Source: Fidelibacterota bacterium
Lineage (GTDB): Bacteria > Fidelibacterota > Marinisomatia > SCGC-AAA003-L08 > TS1B11
Assembly: GCA_020354025.1 (NCBI GenBank)
Contig: CP070638.1
Location: 2,322,938 to 2,386,937, forward strand
Length of the DNA stretch: 64,000 nt
Direction: 5' to 3'
The position numbers and the translations under genes were made by a program. The notes beneath the pieces were generated by a model. The model ran no database searches and was not told the DNA's origin. It saw nothing but the letters and a program-made list of their open reading frames with translations. This document shows, one piece after another, positions 53,074 through 62,908 of the stretch. Position 1 is the first letter of the stretch. Every line of letters begins with the position of its first letter.

Positions 53074-54606
53074 TTACCGCAGCAATACCATCCGATGTGC
53101 TTCCCGGAACTCATCCGCCGCCATGATGTAGAGGTAAACACCACTAGCGACCGCCCTGCCTCGGTCATCCCTGCTATCCCAAACGATTGTGTGATAACCA
53201 GGATTCTGATATCCCTCCACAAGCGTCCGCACCAACCGGCCCTGGATATCGTAGATCCTCAGCGACAGAGTGCTCGATCTGGGCAGTTGATAGTAAATAT
53301 GGGTCTCGGGATTGAACGGATTGGGGTGGTTCTGGTCAAGGGCGAATTCCGCCGGTATTCCACCGCGCATCGTCTCCCGGATGGCAGTCTCGGTGGTTGT
53401 TAAGTGGGTGTTTTCAGTAAGGTCCACCGTCGTTGAGTAGATCTCATTTCCATCCTTGGTAACGACCATGGAGTGGGGAGTCGCATACGTCTTCTCGGTT
53501 TCATCCTGTACGTATGCTACCAGGTCTAAGGTATCGATCTTGCCCTCGGCATCGGTGGTATCCTGGGCTACCAGAGTTTGGTCCTTATCATAGAACTTGA
53601 CTGCTGCGCCTTCAACGACTGCGTCGCCGTCGGTCACCGTGGCGCTAACATGCCATTTGACCGTCAATTCCGATCCTGCGTCAGAGACTACAACGCTAGC
53701 CCCCTCGAAACTGGTGCCGATGAAGGTCACTTTAGCGCCCGAATTCACGGTTAGGTCTAAAGCTGTCCAGCCGACGAAACCACAGTCGATGAACACATTC
53801 TCGATGCCACCCGAAACCACAATCGTACTGGTGCTGCCGTCAAATGTATTGTCAATGAAGGTGTTGCTGTCGGAATCTTCGACAATGACTCCGTTGTTTT
53901 TAAAGAGGTTGCCCTTAACCAGGGTGAGCTTTGGCATACCAAGATCACCGCCATAGATATGAAGGCCATAGTCCTTGTTATTCTCGAAGAGATTGTTCTC
54001 GATGCGGTTGTTACGACTCAGGCTTGTAAATACATCAATCCCGCCACCCGTGGTCGGCGGATCCTTGTCATTATAGCCGTTATGGATGATCTCATTGTCG
54101 TGGACGTAGATATTCTGCACTCGCGACAGTTTCATCGCCCGCCCCCGGTTGTCCTTGAATGTCGAATTCCTCAGCTCAGTATTCTCATTTTTATCACGCC
54201 CGACCTGATATCCCCAGCCATCGTTCGAGTCGATCATACAGCTATCCAGAAGCCCGTCACACCACCCCGGGCCATAGATTCCCACACCCCAGTTGGTCAT
54301 CCGCAGGTTCTTAATGGTGATGTTGGGAATACAGTCACGGGGCTTGCAGCCAACGTGATCCCCACCGCCGGAACCGCCGCCTCGAAGTGTGTGGCCAGCA
54401 CCGTCCAGGGTGAAGTTCTCTGCCGCTATTTCAAAGCATTGAGGTTTGCTTACATCATCTGTGGTATAATCCTCCGTCAAAACCACAGTCTGGTTATCAT
54501 ACGTGGGGGAAAAAAACTGCTTTCCGACCTCGAACTGGGCCAATACACCCTGAACGCCGAAAGCGAACAGGATCAACGCGGTTTTGATCAATATCGATTT
54601 CTTCAT
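53074..54606 (-). CDS. Secreted right-handed beta-helix protein with Ig-like and T9SS domains
   Basis: About 510 residues from ATG 54606, which has AGGAGG six bases upstream and starts the signal peptide MKKSILIKTALILFAFGVQGVLA. A beta-helix with many N-x-(I/L) turns follows (LRNSTFKDNRGRAMKLSR, NNRIENNLFENNKDYGLHIYGG), then a small beta-sandwich carrying VTDGDAVVEGAAVKFYDKD, then a T9SS domain opening QNHPNPFNPET. Probably a surface carbohydrate-binding or cleaving protein. An ORF extension to 54780 overlaps the PorV-like gene and is rejected. Confidence 0.82.
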   Translation of the reverse strand: MKKSILIKTALILFAFGVQGVLAQFEVGKQFFSPTYDNQTVVLTEDYTTDDVSKPQCFEIAAENFTLDGAGHTLRGGGSGGGDHVGCKPRDCIPNITIKNLRMTNWGVGIYGPGWCDGLLDSCMIDSNDGWGYQVGRDKNENTELRNSTFKDNRGRAMKLSRVQNIYVHDNEIIHNGYNDKDPPTTGGGIDVFTSLSRNNRIENNLFENNKDYGLHIYGGDLGMPKLTLVKGNLFKNNGVIVEDSDSNTFIDNTFDGSTSTIVVSGGIENVFIDCGFVGWTALDLTVNSGAKVTFIGTSFEGASVVVSDAGSELTVKWHVSATVTDGDAVVEGAAVKFYDKDQTLVAQDTTDAEGKIDTLDLVAYVQDETEKTYATPHSMVVTKDGNEIYSTTVDLTENTHLTTTETAIRETMRGGIPAEFALDQNHPNPFNPETHIYYQLPRSSTLSLRIYDIQGRLVRTLVEGYQNPGYHTIVWDSRDDRGRAVASGVYLYIMAADEFREAHRMVLLR

Positions 54607-54686
54607 GATGGTCCTCCTTCGTATTTGTGTCCTGATCCGATTTTTCTCGTAGACATTGACTATTTGTATAGCTCCATTCCCTGAAT

Positions 54687-55694
54687 TCAATGGGCGATAC
54701 CTAGAGTGAATCGATGAACATCCTGAAAAATGCCGCCTATCGGGGAATAGGCGTAGTCGATAAGCACTGTCGACTTCCATAGCTGCTGCCGGATACCGAA
54801 GCCGGTGGCGAAACTTTCCAGATCATGATTGAATTTGTATCCGGCCCGTAATGCCAGAACTTCACGGTACCAGTACTCACATCCCAGTTGGAGACGCTCG
54901 CTGAAGTCCCGTGGAGAAATAGCATCAACGCTGAAGGTCAGCGAATGTCTAAACGTCTCCGGCCGGAATACTGAAATGACGTCCAGCGCCAGCCCCAGGC
55001 GGTAAGTAAGCGGCAATTCGAAGTATTCCAACTGGTAGCGTGTCCGTGGCGAAAAGTTGCGGACCGATAGAGCAACTCGCAGGTCCCTGAAGCCGGTGTA
55101 ATACAGAGTACCGAAATCGAAAGCGATAACGTCCTTTTTCGCTTCCCAATCCGCTTCCTGCTCACCGGTTCTCCTGTCCTGATAATCAAAAGCACCGAAA
55201 TCCTCATGCGCCCATTTGACCTGCCCGCCAACGGAGAAAATATTCGTAATCTGCCGGGCATAGGCAATCCCCAAGGCGAATTGACGGATCAAATCCTGAA
55301 ATCCCTGGTCCTCCCAGCGCTCACCGCCGATAAAGGTGGTGACCCGGACATCCGGATTATCCATACTTAGGAAACTCAAGCCTAGGACACCATACGTGTC
55401 AGTGCCAAAGGCAACTCCGATAGAGTGCATCTGCATATCGGCCAGCCAGGCAGTCTGGTTGCCGACGAAGCCTAATCCCCTGACGGCTCCTATTCCCGCT
55501 GGATTCCAAAAGAGGGAATTCACATCCCCGCCGGTGGCCGCAAAGCTCCCGCCAGTGGCGGCCGGGCGGGCCCCCACGTCTATGTCCAGAAAAGTCATCC
55601 CGGACTGACCTACCCGCTTCACCTGTGCCGTGAGCGGCAAACTCACGACCAGCAGCCCACACATCAGCCTGGCTATTTCACTTCTGCTTATCAA
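54687..55694 (-). CDS. PorV/PorQ-like outer-membrane beta-barrel (type IX secretion)
   Basis: A 335-residue barrel with a signal peptide ending PLTAQ. The N-terminal TFLDIDVGARPAATGGSFAATGGDVNSLFWNPAGIGAV is the hallmark of the PorV/PorQ (UPF0164) group, and strands alternate to an aromatic-rich end. In the type IX system PorV carries cargo from the translocon to the attachment complex. The start is TTG with GGGGAG nine bases upstream. It follows the secreted 704-residue protein and TonB receptor, suggesting a dedicated partner rather than the general PorV. Confidence 0.83.
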   Translation of the reverse strand: MISRSEIARLMCGLLVVSLPLTAQVKRVGQSGMTFLDIDVGARPAATGGSFAATGGDVNSLFWNPAGIGAVRGLGFVGNQTAWLADMQMHSIGVAFGTDTYGVLGLSFLSMDNPDVRVTTFIGGERWEDQGFQDLIRQFALGIAYARQITNIFSVGGQVKWAHEDFGAFDYQDRRTGEQEADWEAKKDVIAFDFGTLYYTGFRDLRVALSVRNFSPRTRYQLEYFELPLTYRLGLALDVISVFRPETFRHSLTFSVDAISPRDFSERLQLGCEYWYREVLALRAGYKFNHDLESFATGFGIRQQLWKSTVLIDYAYSPIGGIFQDVHRFTLGIAH

Positions 55695-55722
55695 GAACTA
55701 CTACTCCCCCCGTAGGGATCGA

Positions 55723-57837
55723 TTACCTGATTATCACGATCGTTCCCATGGTGTTTCCGAGATCGCTCTCAACGGTGTAGATATACACGCCGCTGACGAC
55801 GTTCTGATTACTCATCGTTTCCTGGGACCATTCTTCCTGCCCGGTGGCGACCTGTCCGGGATCGTGACTATGCTCAATGACGTGTACCAGATTGCCGCTC
55901 TGCGTGTAGATCCTTATATCGCACTCAGCCGGAAGACCCACAAACATCAGTCTCCGTCCAGCTCCTTCACCCCAACTCTGTGACTTATTGATATGGGGAT
56001 TGGGGACCACCATGACATTGCTCAGCGGACCCTCTAGCTCGGGTGGCCACCCTGGTTGGGGACGGACCTGCGGAAACAGGGTGTAGAACATTCCGGACTC
56101 ACGCCCTTGGTTATCGAAAGCGGTCAGATAGTAGTCATACTCCCATAGGGGAGTGATGTTGGTGTCGATAAACGAATGAGCAATTACCGGATTTTCAGTC
56201 CCAACACCCCATTCAATAATTTTCAGGAAGAGGGTATCGGCGAGGGAGGCGGGTGGATCAGGAGGCGTTGCTGACCGATAATTGCGATACAACCGATAGC
56301 CGGCAAAACCAGGGGCTTCCTCAGATGTGGAGCCATCCCACTCAAGGCTAACCTGATTTACCTGAGACGTGATGGTCAGACTCCGCGGGGGTGGTGGTGC
56401 CAGCAAGTCATCCGATCCACGTGTCAATCCCTCTGTAAAATCATACATGAACTTCGCCCGGCTGAAAACCTTAAAAAGTGAGTCCTTGCCTGTAGCCAGG
56501 ATCGCGTTCTTCGCCGCATCCGTCAGGTCCCCGGCTTTCCACTGCTGGCCGACCTCAATGGCTCTGTGCCGGCTTATTCCACCGGCGGCATAGGCAGTTA
56601 CAATCCGCAGGGATTCATTAGGACCGAAATCGTAAGGACCAAAGCCAAGGAAATAACCGTGGTTCTCGGCCAGGTTATCCAGGCCGGACTGCCCCACTGT
56701 CAGAGAATCGCGTCGCCCGCCGCTGATGTAGTTATATACAGTACTGTCAGCCAGCCCGGGCGGTCCCCACTGGGTCTGATCGAAGGCATAACGGTCCTGG
56801 TACTCACCGCGCCAGGCCGTGGTTTTCGGCTGGGTGGGGTCGTCGGTCGCGTCGGTGGGGCTGCTATCCGTGTGGAGTACCGATACTCCTACGTACTGCG
56901 GAGAAAGCAGCACACCAGTAAGTACGTGGGGATTCCCGGTATCGTCATAGTCAATCGGTTCGGCGTCCCCGTCCCATGAAATCAACGCCCGGAGGGAATC
57001 CTCCGGCGCTTGTCCGACCTGCCCATAAGTCTCGCCGATATAGTCATGCCGGGCATCGTGGCCCAGACCCCCCTGCAACTCGGCACCCCAGTTGCCGATA
57101 TGCTGAGCCCCCAGCGCGCTGGGTTGAAAACGGTAACAGAGCGCAAACCAGACATCGCTCAGCTGCTTGGGCCAGCCGCTGACCTGTACTTCCCGATCCT
57201 GGAAACCCTCCCGCTTCATAACTTTACCCGTATTCTCAAGGATGTACTCAATGATGATGTAATCATCATCTCCTCTGAGGCTCCAGCCGTAAGCGTTACG
57301 GGTAATGGTGATTCCTGTCTCGCTGTGCGTTACGTTCTGAACGACCATCTCAGATGGCAGGCGAGGGACAACTGAGGCGGAGTATGCCGGTCGCCTGTCG
57401 CCGTCAGTAGATACAATCGGATCGGACCACTTGCGATATCGATCTTCGGAGACCATCTTGATTCGGTCGTTGTAGGGCCCGCGGTCGCCCCACGCACCGG
57501 CGTGATAGTATTCGTGATGCTGACCATTCTGATCGGTGAAATCGGGCAGTGTCAGATAGAGGCCGAAGGCGCCCAGAAGTCCCTGGACGTCGTCATCATC
57601 CATCCTGGCGTATTCCGCCGGCCAGAAAAGCCAGTTTTCCGACTCGTAATCATTGGTGAACATACTGCGTGCGTGCTCGTAGCTCTCGTAAAAGTTGCCC
57701 GCGAAGACCGCCTGCAACCGGCCGATATTCATGTACTGAATTGTCTGCCCCTGCCCCGTCGAAAGCAGTAACACCGCGATTGTCGCCACCCAAACAGAGA
57801 TAGCCGGTCCAGGTGTTTTCCTCTCAGGCCGGATCAT
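55723..57837 (-). CDS. Large secreted protein with FN3-like and FlgD/T9SS-like C-terminal domain
   Basis: A 704-residue secreted protein of unknown function. A signal peptide (VATIAVLLLSTGQGQ) is followed by a ~470-residue region with no domain I recognise, rich in aromatic and acidic residues. Then come a fibronectin type III-like segment (PRSLTITSQVNQVSLEWDGS...YDYYLTAFDNQGRES) and a C-terminal sandwich ending VVSGVYIYTVESDLG, similar to T9SS domains but lacking the NPFNP box (VVPNPHIN is the nearest). It lies between a TonB receptor and a PorV-like barrel and may form the outer cap of a receptor complex. Confidence 0.75.
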   Translation of the reverse strand: MIRPERKTPGPAISVWVATIAVLLLSTGQGQTIQYMNIGRLQAVFAGNFYESYEHARSMFTNDYESENWLFWPAEYARMDDDDVQGLLGAFGLYLTLPDFTDQNGQHHEYYHAGAWGDRGPYNDRIKMVSEDRYRKWSDPIVSTDGDRRPAYSASVVPRLPSEMVVQNVTHSETGITITRNAYGWSLRGDDDYIIIEYILENTGKVMKREGFQDREVQVSGWPKQLSDVWFALCYRFQPSALGAQHIGNWGAELQGGLGHDARHDYIGETYGQVGQAPEDSLRALISWDGDAEPIDYDDTGNPHVLTGVLLSPQYVGVSVLHTDSSPTDATDDPTQPKTTAWRGEYQDRYAFDQTQWGPPGLADSTVYNYISGGRRDSLTVGQSGLDNLAENHGYFLGFGPYDFGPNESLRIVTAYAAGGISRHRAIEVGQQWKAGDLTDAAKNAILATGKDSLFKVFSRAKFMYDFTEGLTRGSDDLLAPPPPRSLTITSQVNQVSLEWDGSTSEEAPGFAGYRLYRNYRSATPPDPPASLADTLFLKIIEWGVGTENPVIAHSFIDTNITPLWEYDYYLTAFDNQGRESGMFYTLFPQVRPQPGWPPELEGPLSNVMVVPNPHINKSQSWGEGAGRRLMFVGLPAECDIRIYTQSGNLVHVIEHSHDPGQVATGQEEWSQETMSNQNVVSGVYIYTVESDLGNTMGTIVIIR

Positions 57838-57843
57838 GAGGCG

Positions 57844-60800
57844 CTACCTCAGATTCACCTTTATACCGAATTGGACGTCCCGCTTAGGGAAGTAGAGCGC
57901 GTATTCGGGTCCATATGGTAGGTGGATGCCTTCTTTGCCTGTCTCACCGACCCGGTAGTCGTTTTCAATGATGGAATCATAGTATACCGTCTGGCTGGCT
58001 GCAAATGGTGCTCCGTCCTCGGTGGGATTCCCGAAATAGTTGATCATATTGAAGTTCTTTGTGTTGAACAGGTTATAGACCTCCGTGTAGAAGGTGATCT
58101 CGACCTGAGCCAAGGTAATCCGCTTGGACAGCTTCAGATCCATCTGGCGGTAACCCATCCACTGCATATTCTCCTGCACGTAGAATTTGCCTTCGGGATT
58201 GTAGGTGAACTTGACGCCTTCGTTCCATTGGTACATGAAGTTGGCCCGCCAACCACCTATAAGGTAGAGGCCCAGGAGCTGAGGCCCGAATTCGGAAGGC
58301 GTATGTAGATCGAGACTGAACCGGATGCGGGAGCGGGAGGGGTAAACAGTCTGGGAACGACCCGACCGCTCCCGGAGTACGCTGTCATAGGGGGCTGCGA
58401 CATACACTCCGTTTTCACTCTCTGCCAGGTAGTCCGCATGCCCCTGCTGGTACTCATACGAATAGCCGGCTCTACCAGTACTGCGCAAGTTATAATCGTA
58501 GCTGAACCAGCCGGTAACAAACCTCCCGATTCGTTTCTCCAGCTTGAAGTCTATACCCCGAATATCGTTATACCGGTAATTCTGAGGTAGGTACATCTTT
58601 ACATCGTTGCTGCTATTCCCAAGGTACTGAAAGGTGCTTACCTCATCCCCCGTATACCGATAATACCCGCTGAGTGCCAGCCGGTACATGTTGAAAATGC
58701 TGTGTTCGTACCCAACCTCCCACGCAATAGTCTTTTCCATCATCAGTCTGGGATTACCAACAGTCCTGAGTCTCCAGTCCTCATCGCATCTTTGATTGAC
58801 TCCGAATAGATGAATGGATCGCGGGGGTTGATAGGCATGCCCGTAGTTGAAGAAAATCTTTGCCCTATCACTGATTGGATGCGAAATCCCCAGGCGGGGA
58901 CTCCAGTTCACCTGCCAGGGTGGATCGAACAGCAGTGAATCGGGGAATACGTCCCGGGCGAGATTGCCTCGACCCAGGTGAACTACCCTCGCCAGGCTGT
59001 CCTCGCGCGACTGAGTGAGGGGATTCCCAGGACCGCCGCGCCCGAAGAGCGGATTGAATGGATCCCCGCTGAAATTATAGTACGAATCTTCCGGGTCAAA
59101 ACCATCGATCCTGACACCCAGCGTGGCGAACATCCCCTTGAACTCCAGCTTATCCTCCAGGTAACCGGAAACCCTTAGAGGTCGCGCGTCGAAATACCAA
59201 ACGACGCCACCCTCTTTTGGCTTTAGTCGGAACAGGTATTCGTGGCTGGCGATAACATCCACGCCCGCCTTGAACTGATGGTGCGTCCCAATCTGGCTCT
59301 TGACGCTGGCCTTTACCGTCCAGATTTCCGAGTAGGAATCGTCCTGCCAGTTCTGACTCGGAATTGCTCCCAGCTGCGAACTGATATGCGGCAGCCGACC
59401 CCAGGGTGCCTCATCGAAATATTGCCAATAACCCGGCATACCGATCCGCTTAGCATATTTTCCGGGCGTCCAGACCCCATCGCCGTCACTGTCCGTGTAA
59501 GGCTCACCTGGATCCCAGTCCCCGTCACTGTCCAGGTCTTCCCAAGGCTCATCCGGGATCAGGGTGGTATCCCGAACCTCCGCCTGGATCAGCTCATTCC
59601 AGTGGTGAGCGTACTGGACCTTCAATTCATAGATTGTTTCCGGCGACGGCACCCACGATAAATTGACGCTGTTGAAAGTGTGATTACGCTTGTCTGTGGG
59701 CTTCATCCACAAGCCGTTATGCTCCGGCATCCGCCAGGACTCTGCGAAATCACCGCGCTCCAGCTGATTGAATTCCTGGAGAGGTGTTTCCAACACATGA
59801 CCGAAGGCGAAGTTCTCAAGGTCGGTCCGATACTCGAAACCTCCCCAGCGTGCTGACCACAGACCGGTGTACCACAGCTTGGTATTCGCTGTGGGATGAG
59901 TGGTAACCTTCAATTGAATCGTATAATCGTCATATCCTCCATTCCGGCCTCCTGCCCGCGGATACATCCACTCGGCATATTTCGTCCGGTATGAGGCGAA
60001 AAAGGTAGTCGGACCAAGAATTGAATTGACCAGAGGAACTGGTCCGCTCAAAGTAGCTTCGACGTTATAGTCCCATTTATCCCCGTATTCCCACAACTCT
60101 GGACGGTATTTCCAGATCCACCTCTCTTTCAGGAAGTTGGCCACGCGCATGGTATCTTCATGGGTTTTATTCTGCAGCAGAGGATACCAGGGGTGGCTTG
60201 AAGAAATCCCACCTACGGCTGCTATCCACCCGGAAAAGAAGCGATTGCCGGTATACTCCGTGCCTTCAAAGGATACCATCTCCTGCAAGTCAACATCCCA
60301 GTAGCTACCGTACCCTAGATGAGGGCCGTAATCATAATTAAAGACACAGTTGGCTGTATCGTTAACTGCAGGGCCGAAGTGCTTTATTCCTGGCGGGCTG
60401 AGCTTCAGGTTCAGCGAAGCGGCGAATTTCTCACCGCCTTCCTTGGTGACTACCTTGATCACACCCGAACGGGCTTCTCCGTATTCGGCGCTGAATCCAC
60501 CGGTGAGCAGCTGCACCTCCTGAATATTGTCCAGATTCAACTTGGTGAATTGATAGCCGGAGGTCATATCCTTGAGACTCATCCCGTCGACCATCAGGTT
60601 GACCTGCCACTCACCCCCACCACGGACTTCAAAACCCTGATCCTCCCCGGTCCCTGCCCGAACACCGAACCGGTTGGCGTCGTATGTAAGCGCTTGTCGA
60701 CTCGGTGTGCTCCAATCCCCCCATCCGGGTTGGGTCATAAAGACCTGGTCGAAAGCGCCGCCGTAGGCGGTATTCTCGATGATTTCAGGATCCACTGTCT

Positions 60801-61242
60801 GAGAAGCCGAGGACATGTCCATTCTGACAACTTCACGCCGGGCGGTAACGACAATTTCCTCATCGGCTTCCAGCACCGTAGGCTGCAGTTCAAAATCGAG
60901 CGGGGTGGTGTGATCCTGACTCACAGCCACCCCGGTTTGGACCAGTGGGACATAGCCGATCATCGAAGCCTTCACGGTATAGGTGCGCGGAGTAAGGCCG
61001 ATGACGAAGTACTCACCGCTAATGTTTGTGGCGGCACCCTTGGCAGTGCCCTCAACGGTGACGTTCACTGCTGGCAGAGCCTCCCCAGTTTCCGCGTCAG
61101 TCACCCGGCCGGCGATCTTTCCGGTCAGGGCGGCCTGTGCAACGTCGGGAGCCGCAACGAATCCCGAAAAGACCAAGGCGACGGTTATCAGGAATCTGAT
61201 TTCCATTAACTGAGTTTTCATATATCTCTCAATACTGTTCAT
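57844..61242 (-). CDS. TonB-dependent receptor with carboxypeptidase regulatory-like N-terminal domain
   Basis: About 1132 residues. A leader ending DVAQA is followed by a carboxypeptidase regulatory-like domain (KIAGRVTDAETGEALPAVNVTVEGTAKGAATNISGEYFV), a TonB-box-like EEIVVTA, the plug (VDGMSLKDMTSGYQFTKLNLDNIQEVQLLTGGFSAEYGEARSGVIKVVTKEGG) and a long barrel ending DVQFGIKVNLR. It would import oligosaccharides or another large solute across the outer membrane. An acidic stretch near residues 570-600 holds DSDGDG calcium-binding-type repeats. ATG 61242, with GGAGG ten bases upstream, is chosen; GTG 61260 is an alternative. No SusD-type gene adjoins it. Confidence 0.9.
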   Translation of the reverse strand: MNSIERYMKTQLMEIRFLITVALVFSGFVAAPDVAQAALTGKIAGRVTDAETGEALPAVNVTVEGTAKGAATNISGEYFVIGLTPRTYTVKASMIGYVPLVQTGVAVSQDHTTPLDFELQPTVLEADEEIVVTARREVVRMDMSSASQTVDPEIIENTAYGGAFDQVFMTQPGWGDWSTPSRQALTYDANRFGVRAGTGEDQGFEVRGGGEWQVNLMVDGMSLKDMTSGYQFTKLNLDNIQEVQLLTGGFSAEYGEARSGVIKVVTKEGGEKFAASLNLKLSPPGIKHFGPAVNDTANCVFNYDYGPHLGYGSYWDVDLQEMVSFEGTEYTGNRFFSGWIAAVGGISSSHPWYPLLQNKTHEDTMRVANFLKERWIWKYRPELWEYGDKWDYNVEATLSGPVPLVNSILGPTTFFASYRTKYAEWMYPRAGGRNGGYDDYTIQLKVTTHPTANTKLWYTGLWSARWGGFEYRTDLENFAFGHVLETPLQEFNQLERGDFAESWRMPEHNGLWMKPTDKRNHTFNSVNLSWVPSPETIYELKVQYAHHWNELIQAEVRDTTLIPDEPWEDLDSDGDWDPGEPYTDSDGDGVWTPGKYAKRIGMPGYWQYFDEAPWGRLPHISSQLGAIPSQNWQDDSYSEIWTVKASVKSQIGTHHQFKAGVDVIASHEYLFRLKPKEGGVVWYFDARPLRVSGYLEDKLEFKGMFATLGVRIDGFDPEDSYYNFSGDPFNPLFGRGGPGNPLTQSREDSLARVVHLGRGNLARDVFPDSLLFDPPWQVNWSPRLGISHPISDRAKIFFNYGHAYQPPRSIHLFGVNQRCDEDWRLRTVGNPRLMMEKTIAWEVGYEHSIFNMYRLALSGYYRYTGDEVSTFQYLGNSSNDVKMYLPQNYRYNDIRGIDFKLEKRIGRFVTGWFSYDYNLRSTGRAGYSYEYQQGHADYLAESENGVYVAAPYDSVLRERSGRSQTVYPSRSRIRFSLDLHTPSEFGPQLLGLYLIGGWRANFMYQWNEGVKFTYNPEGKFYVQENMQWMGYRQMDLKLSKRITLAQVEITFYTEVYNLFNTKNFNMINYFGNPTEDGAPFAASQTVYYDSIIENDYRVGETGKEGIHLPYGPEYALYFPKRDVQFGIKVNLR

Positions 61243-61371
61243 ATGCTTACCGGCCTCCACTATTAGGCCTCAGAGAAACCGCTGAACTGAGTGGTTCTCC
61301 AGGGAACTAAAGTCGATTCTGGTCGGTAGAGATTCAGCGGTAGTGGGCTTTTCAGATACACTCTTTCAGCG

Positions 61372-62733
61372 CTATTTCATGAATATCGCCTTTTTTATCC
61401 GCTGATGGCCGAGGGCGGATTCCAGGTGATAAAGGTAGATGCCGCTGCTGAGACGTTGGCCGTATTCATCCCGGCCGTACCAGACTTTGAGGTACGTTCC
61501 AGCAGGTTTGTATCCTTCATCGAGCAGCTTCACTAGCTGCCCGTCAATATTATATATAGATAATCTTACATATTGCGGCGTGTCCAGACTATACTCTATG
61601 AAGGTCAGCGGATTGAATGGATTGGGGTAGTTCTGTGCCAGTTGGAAAGTGGGCAGAGCACCATAAAATTCTTCGTCGACGGCAATCGGATCACCGGTAG
61701 CCTGGATAAAATCCGCCCTGGTCAAAGTATCCAATCCCAGGGACCCGTTTATGACGAGCGTAACGCTATAGGTCCCCGGATCGGTATACGTATGGGTTGG
61801 ATGCTGGTTGGTAGCGGCCTGGCCGTCGCCGAAGTCCCAGCTCCAGCTGGTGACCTCGCCAGGTGATCCATCCGTGAACGATACTTCCAGTGGCGGTGGA
61901 CCACTCCGGGGATCGGCATCGAAATCCGCCGTGCCGGGTGCCGGCATGAATTCCGGTGGCGTCAGAGCCCGGGCGTGCAGCACCACGTTATCCATCAATC
62001 CCTCAAAATAATCCCTGGTCAGTGGATCCCCGTGCTCCACGTGCCTCACGCCGATGAATACCTCTCCTCCCCGCAGAGTATCCAGCTGGTATCGCGTCGT
62101 ATACTCCAGGGCGTGGTTTACGTAATGACTGATCCTCACCGAATCGGCCGCCACTGAATCAAAGACCATGGCGACATGATACCACTGATCCCAGGGGTGA
62201 AAGGTCCCGGATTCCAGCAGATCAAGCTCCGGATCGGTCCCCTCATCGGCGATGCTCATGAAATGTGAGAGCACCCAGTTGTTGACATTGTCATCTGGCA
62301 GCATATCTAGCATGAAACGGTCTACTCCTGGCGCTTCACGCTCCAGGGCAATAATAAAGATCTTGCTGGTCTTCTCGTTGGGTATTCCGGTCGGGCGGAT
62401 GTAGGCCTGAATCGTCAGGGCGTGGGCTCCGATAAGGGGATTGGAGGCTACCTCGACGGCGTTATCCTCACCGTTGAACACCAACGCTTCCCCATACATA
62501 CCCGCCTGCCAGGCTCGCGTGCCTATGATCGTACCGTTGAACTCCTGGTCAATGTCGTTCTCAGCTACCGCGGTTCCAAATCCTTGGTCAAGCCGCCAGA
62601 TCGAGACCGCGCCGTCCAGACCGGTAACCTGGGCGCCGGCGGGTCCGGCCAGAGTCATGACCATGATCAGAACACAGAAGGACGTGTGCTTCCATATCCT
62701 CTTGGTACGGAAGCAGGTTGCTGGTATATTCAT
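61372..62733 (-). CDS. Secreted LamG plus PKD protein with T9SS sorting domain
   Basis: About 453 residues from ATG 62733, preceded by GGAGG. Signal peptide FCVLIMVMTLAGPAGA; then a LamG domain (ALVFNGEDNAVEVASNPLIGAHALTIQAYI...WYHVAMVFDS), a PKD domain (WSWDFGDGQAATNQHPTHTYTDPGTYSVTLVI) and a T9SS domain opening QNYPNPFNPLT. Likely a surface glycan-binding protein. It is the gene before the TonB receptor, with a gap of about 130 bases that shows only an imperfect inverted repeat without a T-run. Confidence 0.85.
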   Translation of the reverse strand: MNIPATCFRTKRIWKHTSFCVLIMVMTLAGPAGAQVTGLDGAVSIWRLDQGFGTAVAENDIDQEFNGTIIGTRAWQAGMYGEALVFNGEDNAVEVASNPLIGAHALTIQAYIRPTGIPNEKTSKIFIIALEREAPGVDRFMLDMLPDDNVNNWVLSHFMSIADEGTDPELDLLESGTFHPWDQWYHVAMVFDSVAADSVRISHYVNHALEYTTRYQLDTLRGGEVFIGVRHVEHGDPLTRDYFEGLMDNVVLHARALTPPEFMPAPGTADFDADPRSGPPPLEVSFTDGSPGEVTSWSWDFGDGQAATNQHPTHTYTDPGTYSVTLVINGSLGLDTLTRADFIQATGDPIAVDEEFYGALPTFQLAQNYPNPFNPLTFIEYSLDTPQYVRLSIYNIDGQLVKLLDEGYKPAGTYLKVWYGRDEYGQRLSSGIYLYHLESALGHQRIKKAIFMK

Positions 62734-62908
62734 TTTTCCTCCGTCTTCAGTGGTGCCCGAGGTCGGCAATTGCGCCGGTCAGCTGAAGTTTGCTCGCCCG
62801 AAAGCCCTTCATCGGTTTTCACTAGTATCACGTCGAATACCCTAGCTATACGCTGTGCTTCCCGCCTGATTTCGCTCCTGCTTTGTTCGAAGTCTAACCG
62901 TGGAATAC

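Noticed and set aside
53959..54684. Long plus-strand open frame (241 codons) opposite the beta-helix and PorV-like genes
   Set aside because: It lies antisense to well-supported domains, has low-complexity composition and no recognisable family or ribosome-binding site.
60319..61209. Plus-strand open frame of 296 codons opposite the TonB receptor
   Set aside because: The minus strand encodes clear plug and regulatory domains here; the plus frame resembles nothing and follows from codon bias.
61261..61371. Imperfect inverted repeat between the LamG/PKD gene and the TonB receptor as a terminator
   Set aside because: The arms (GAGAA..CC and GGTTCTC) pair imperfectly and there is no T-run on the minus strand.
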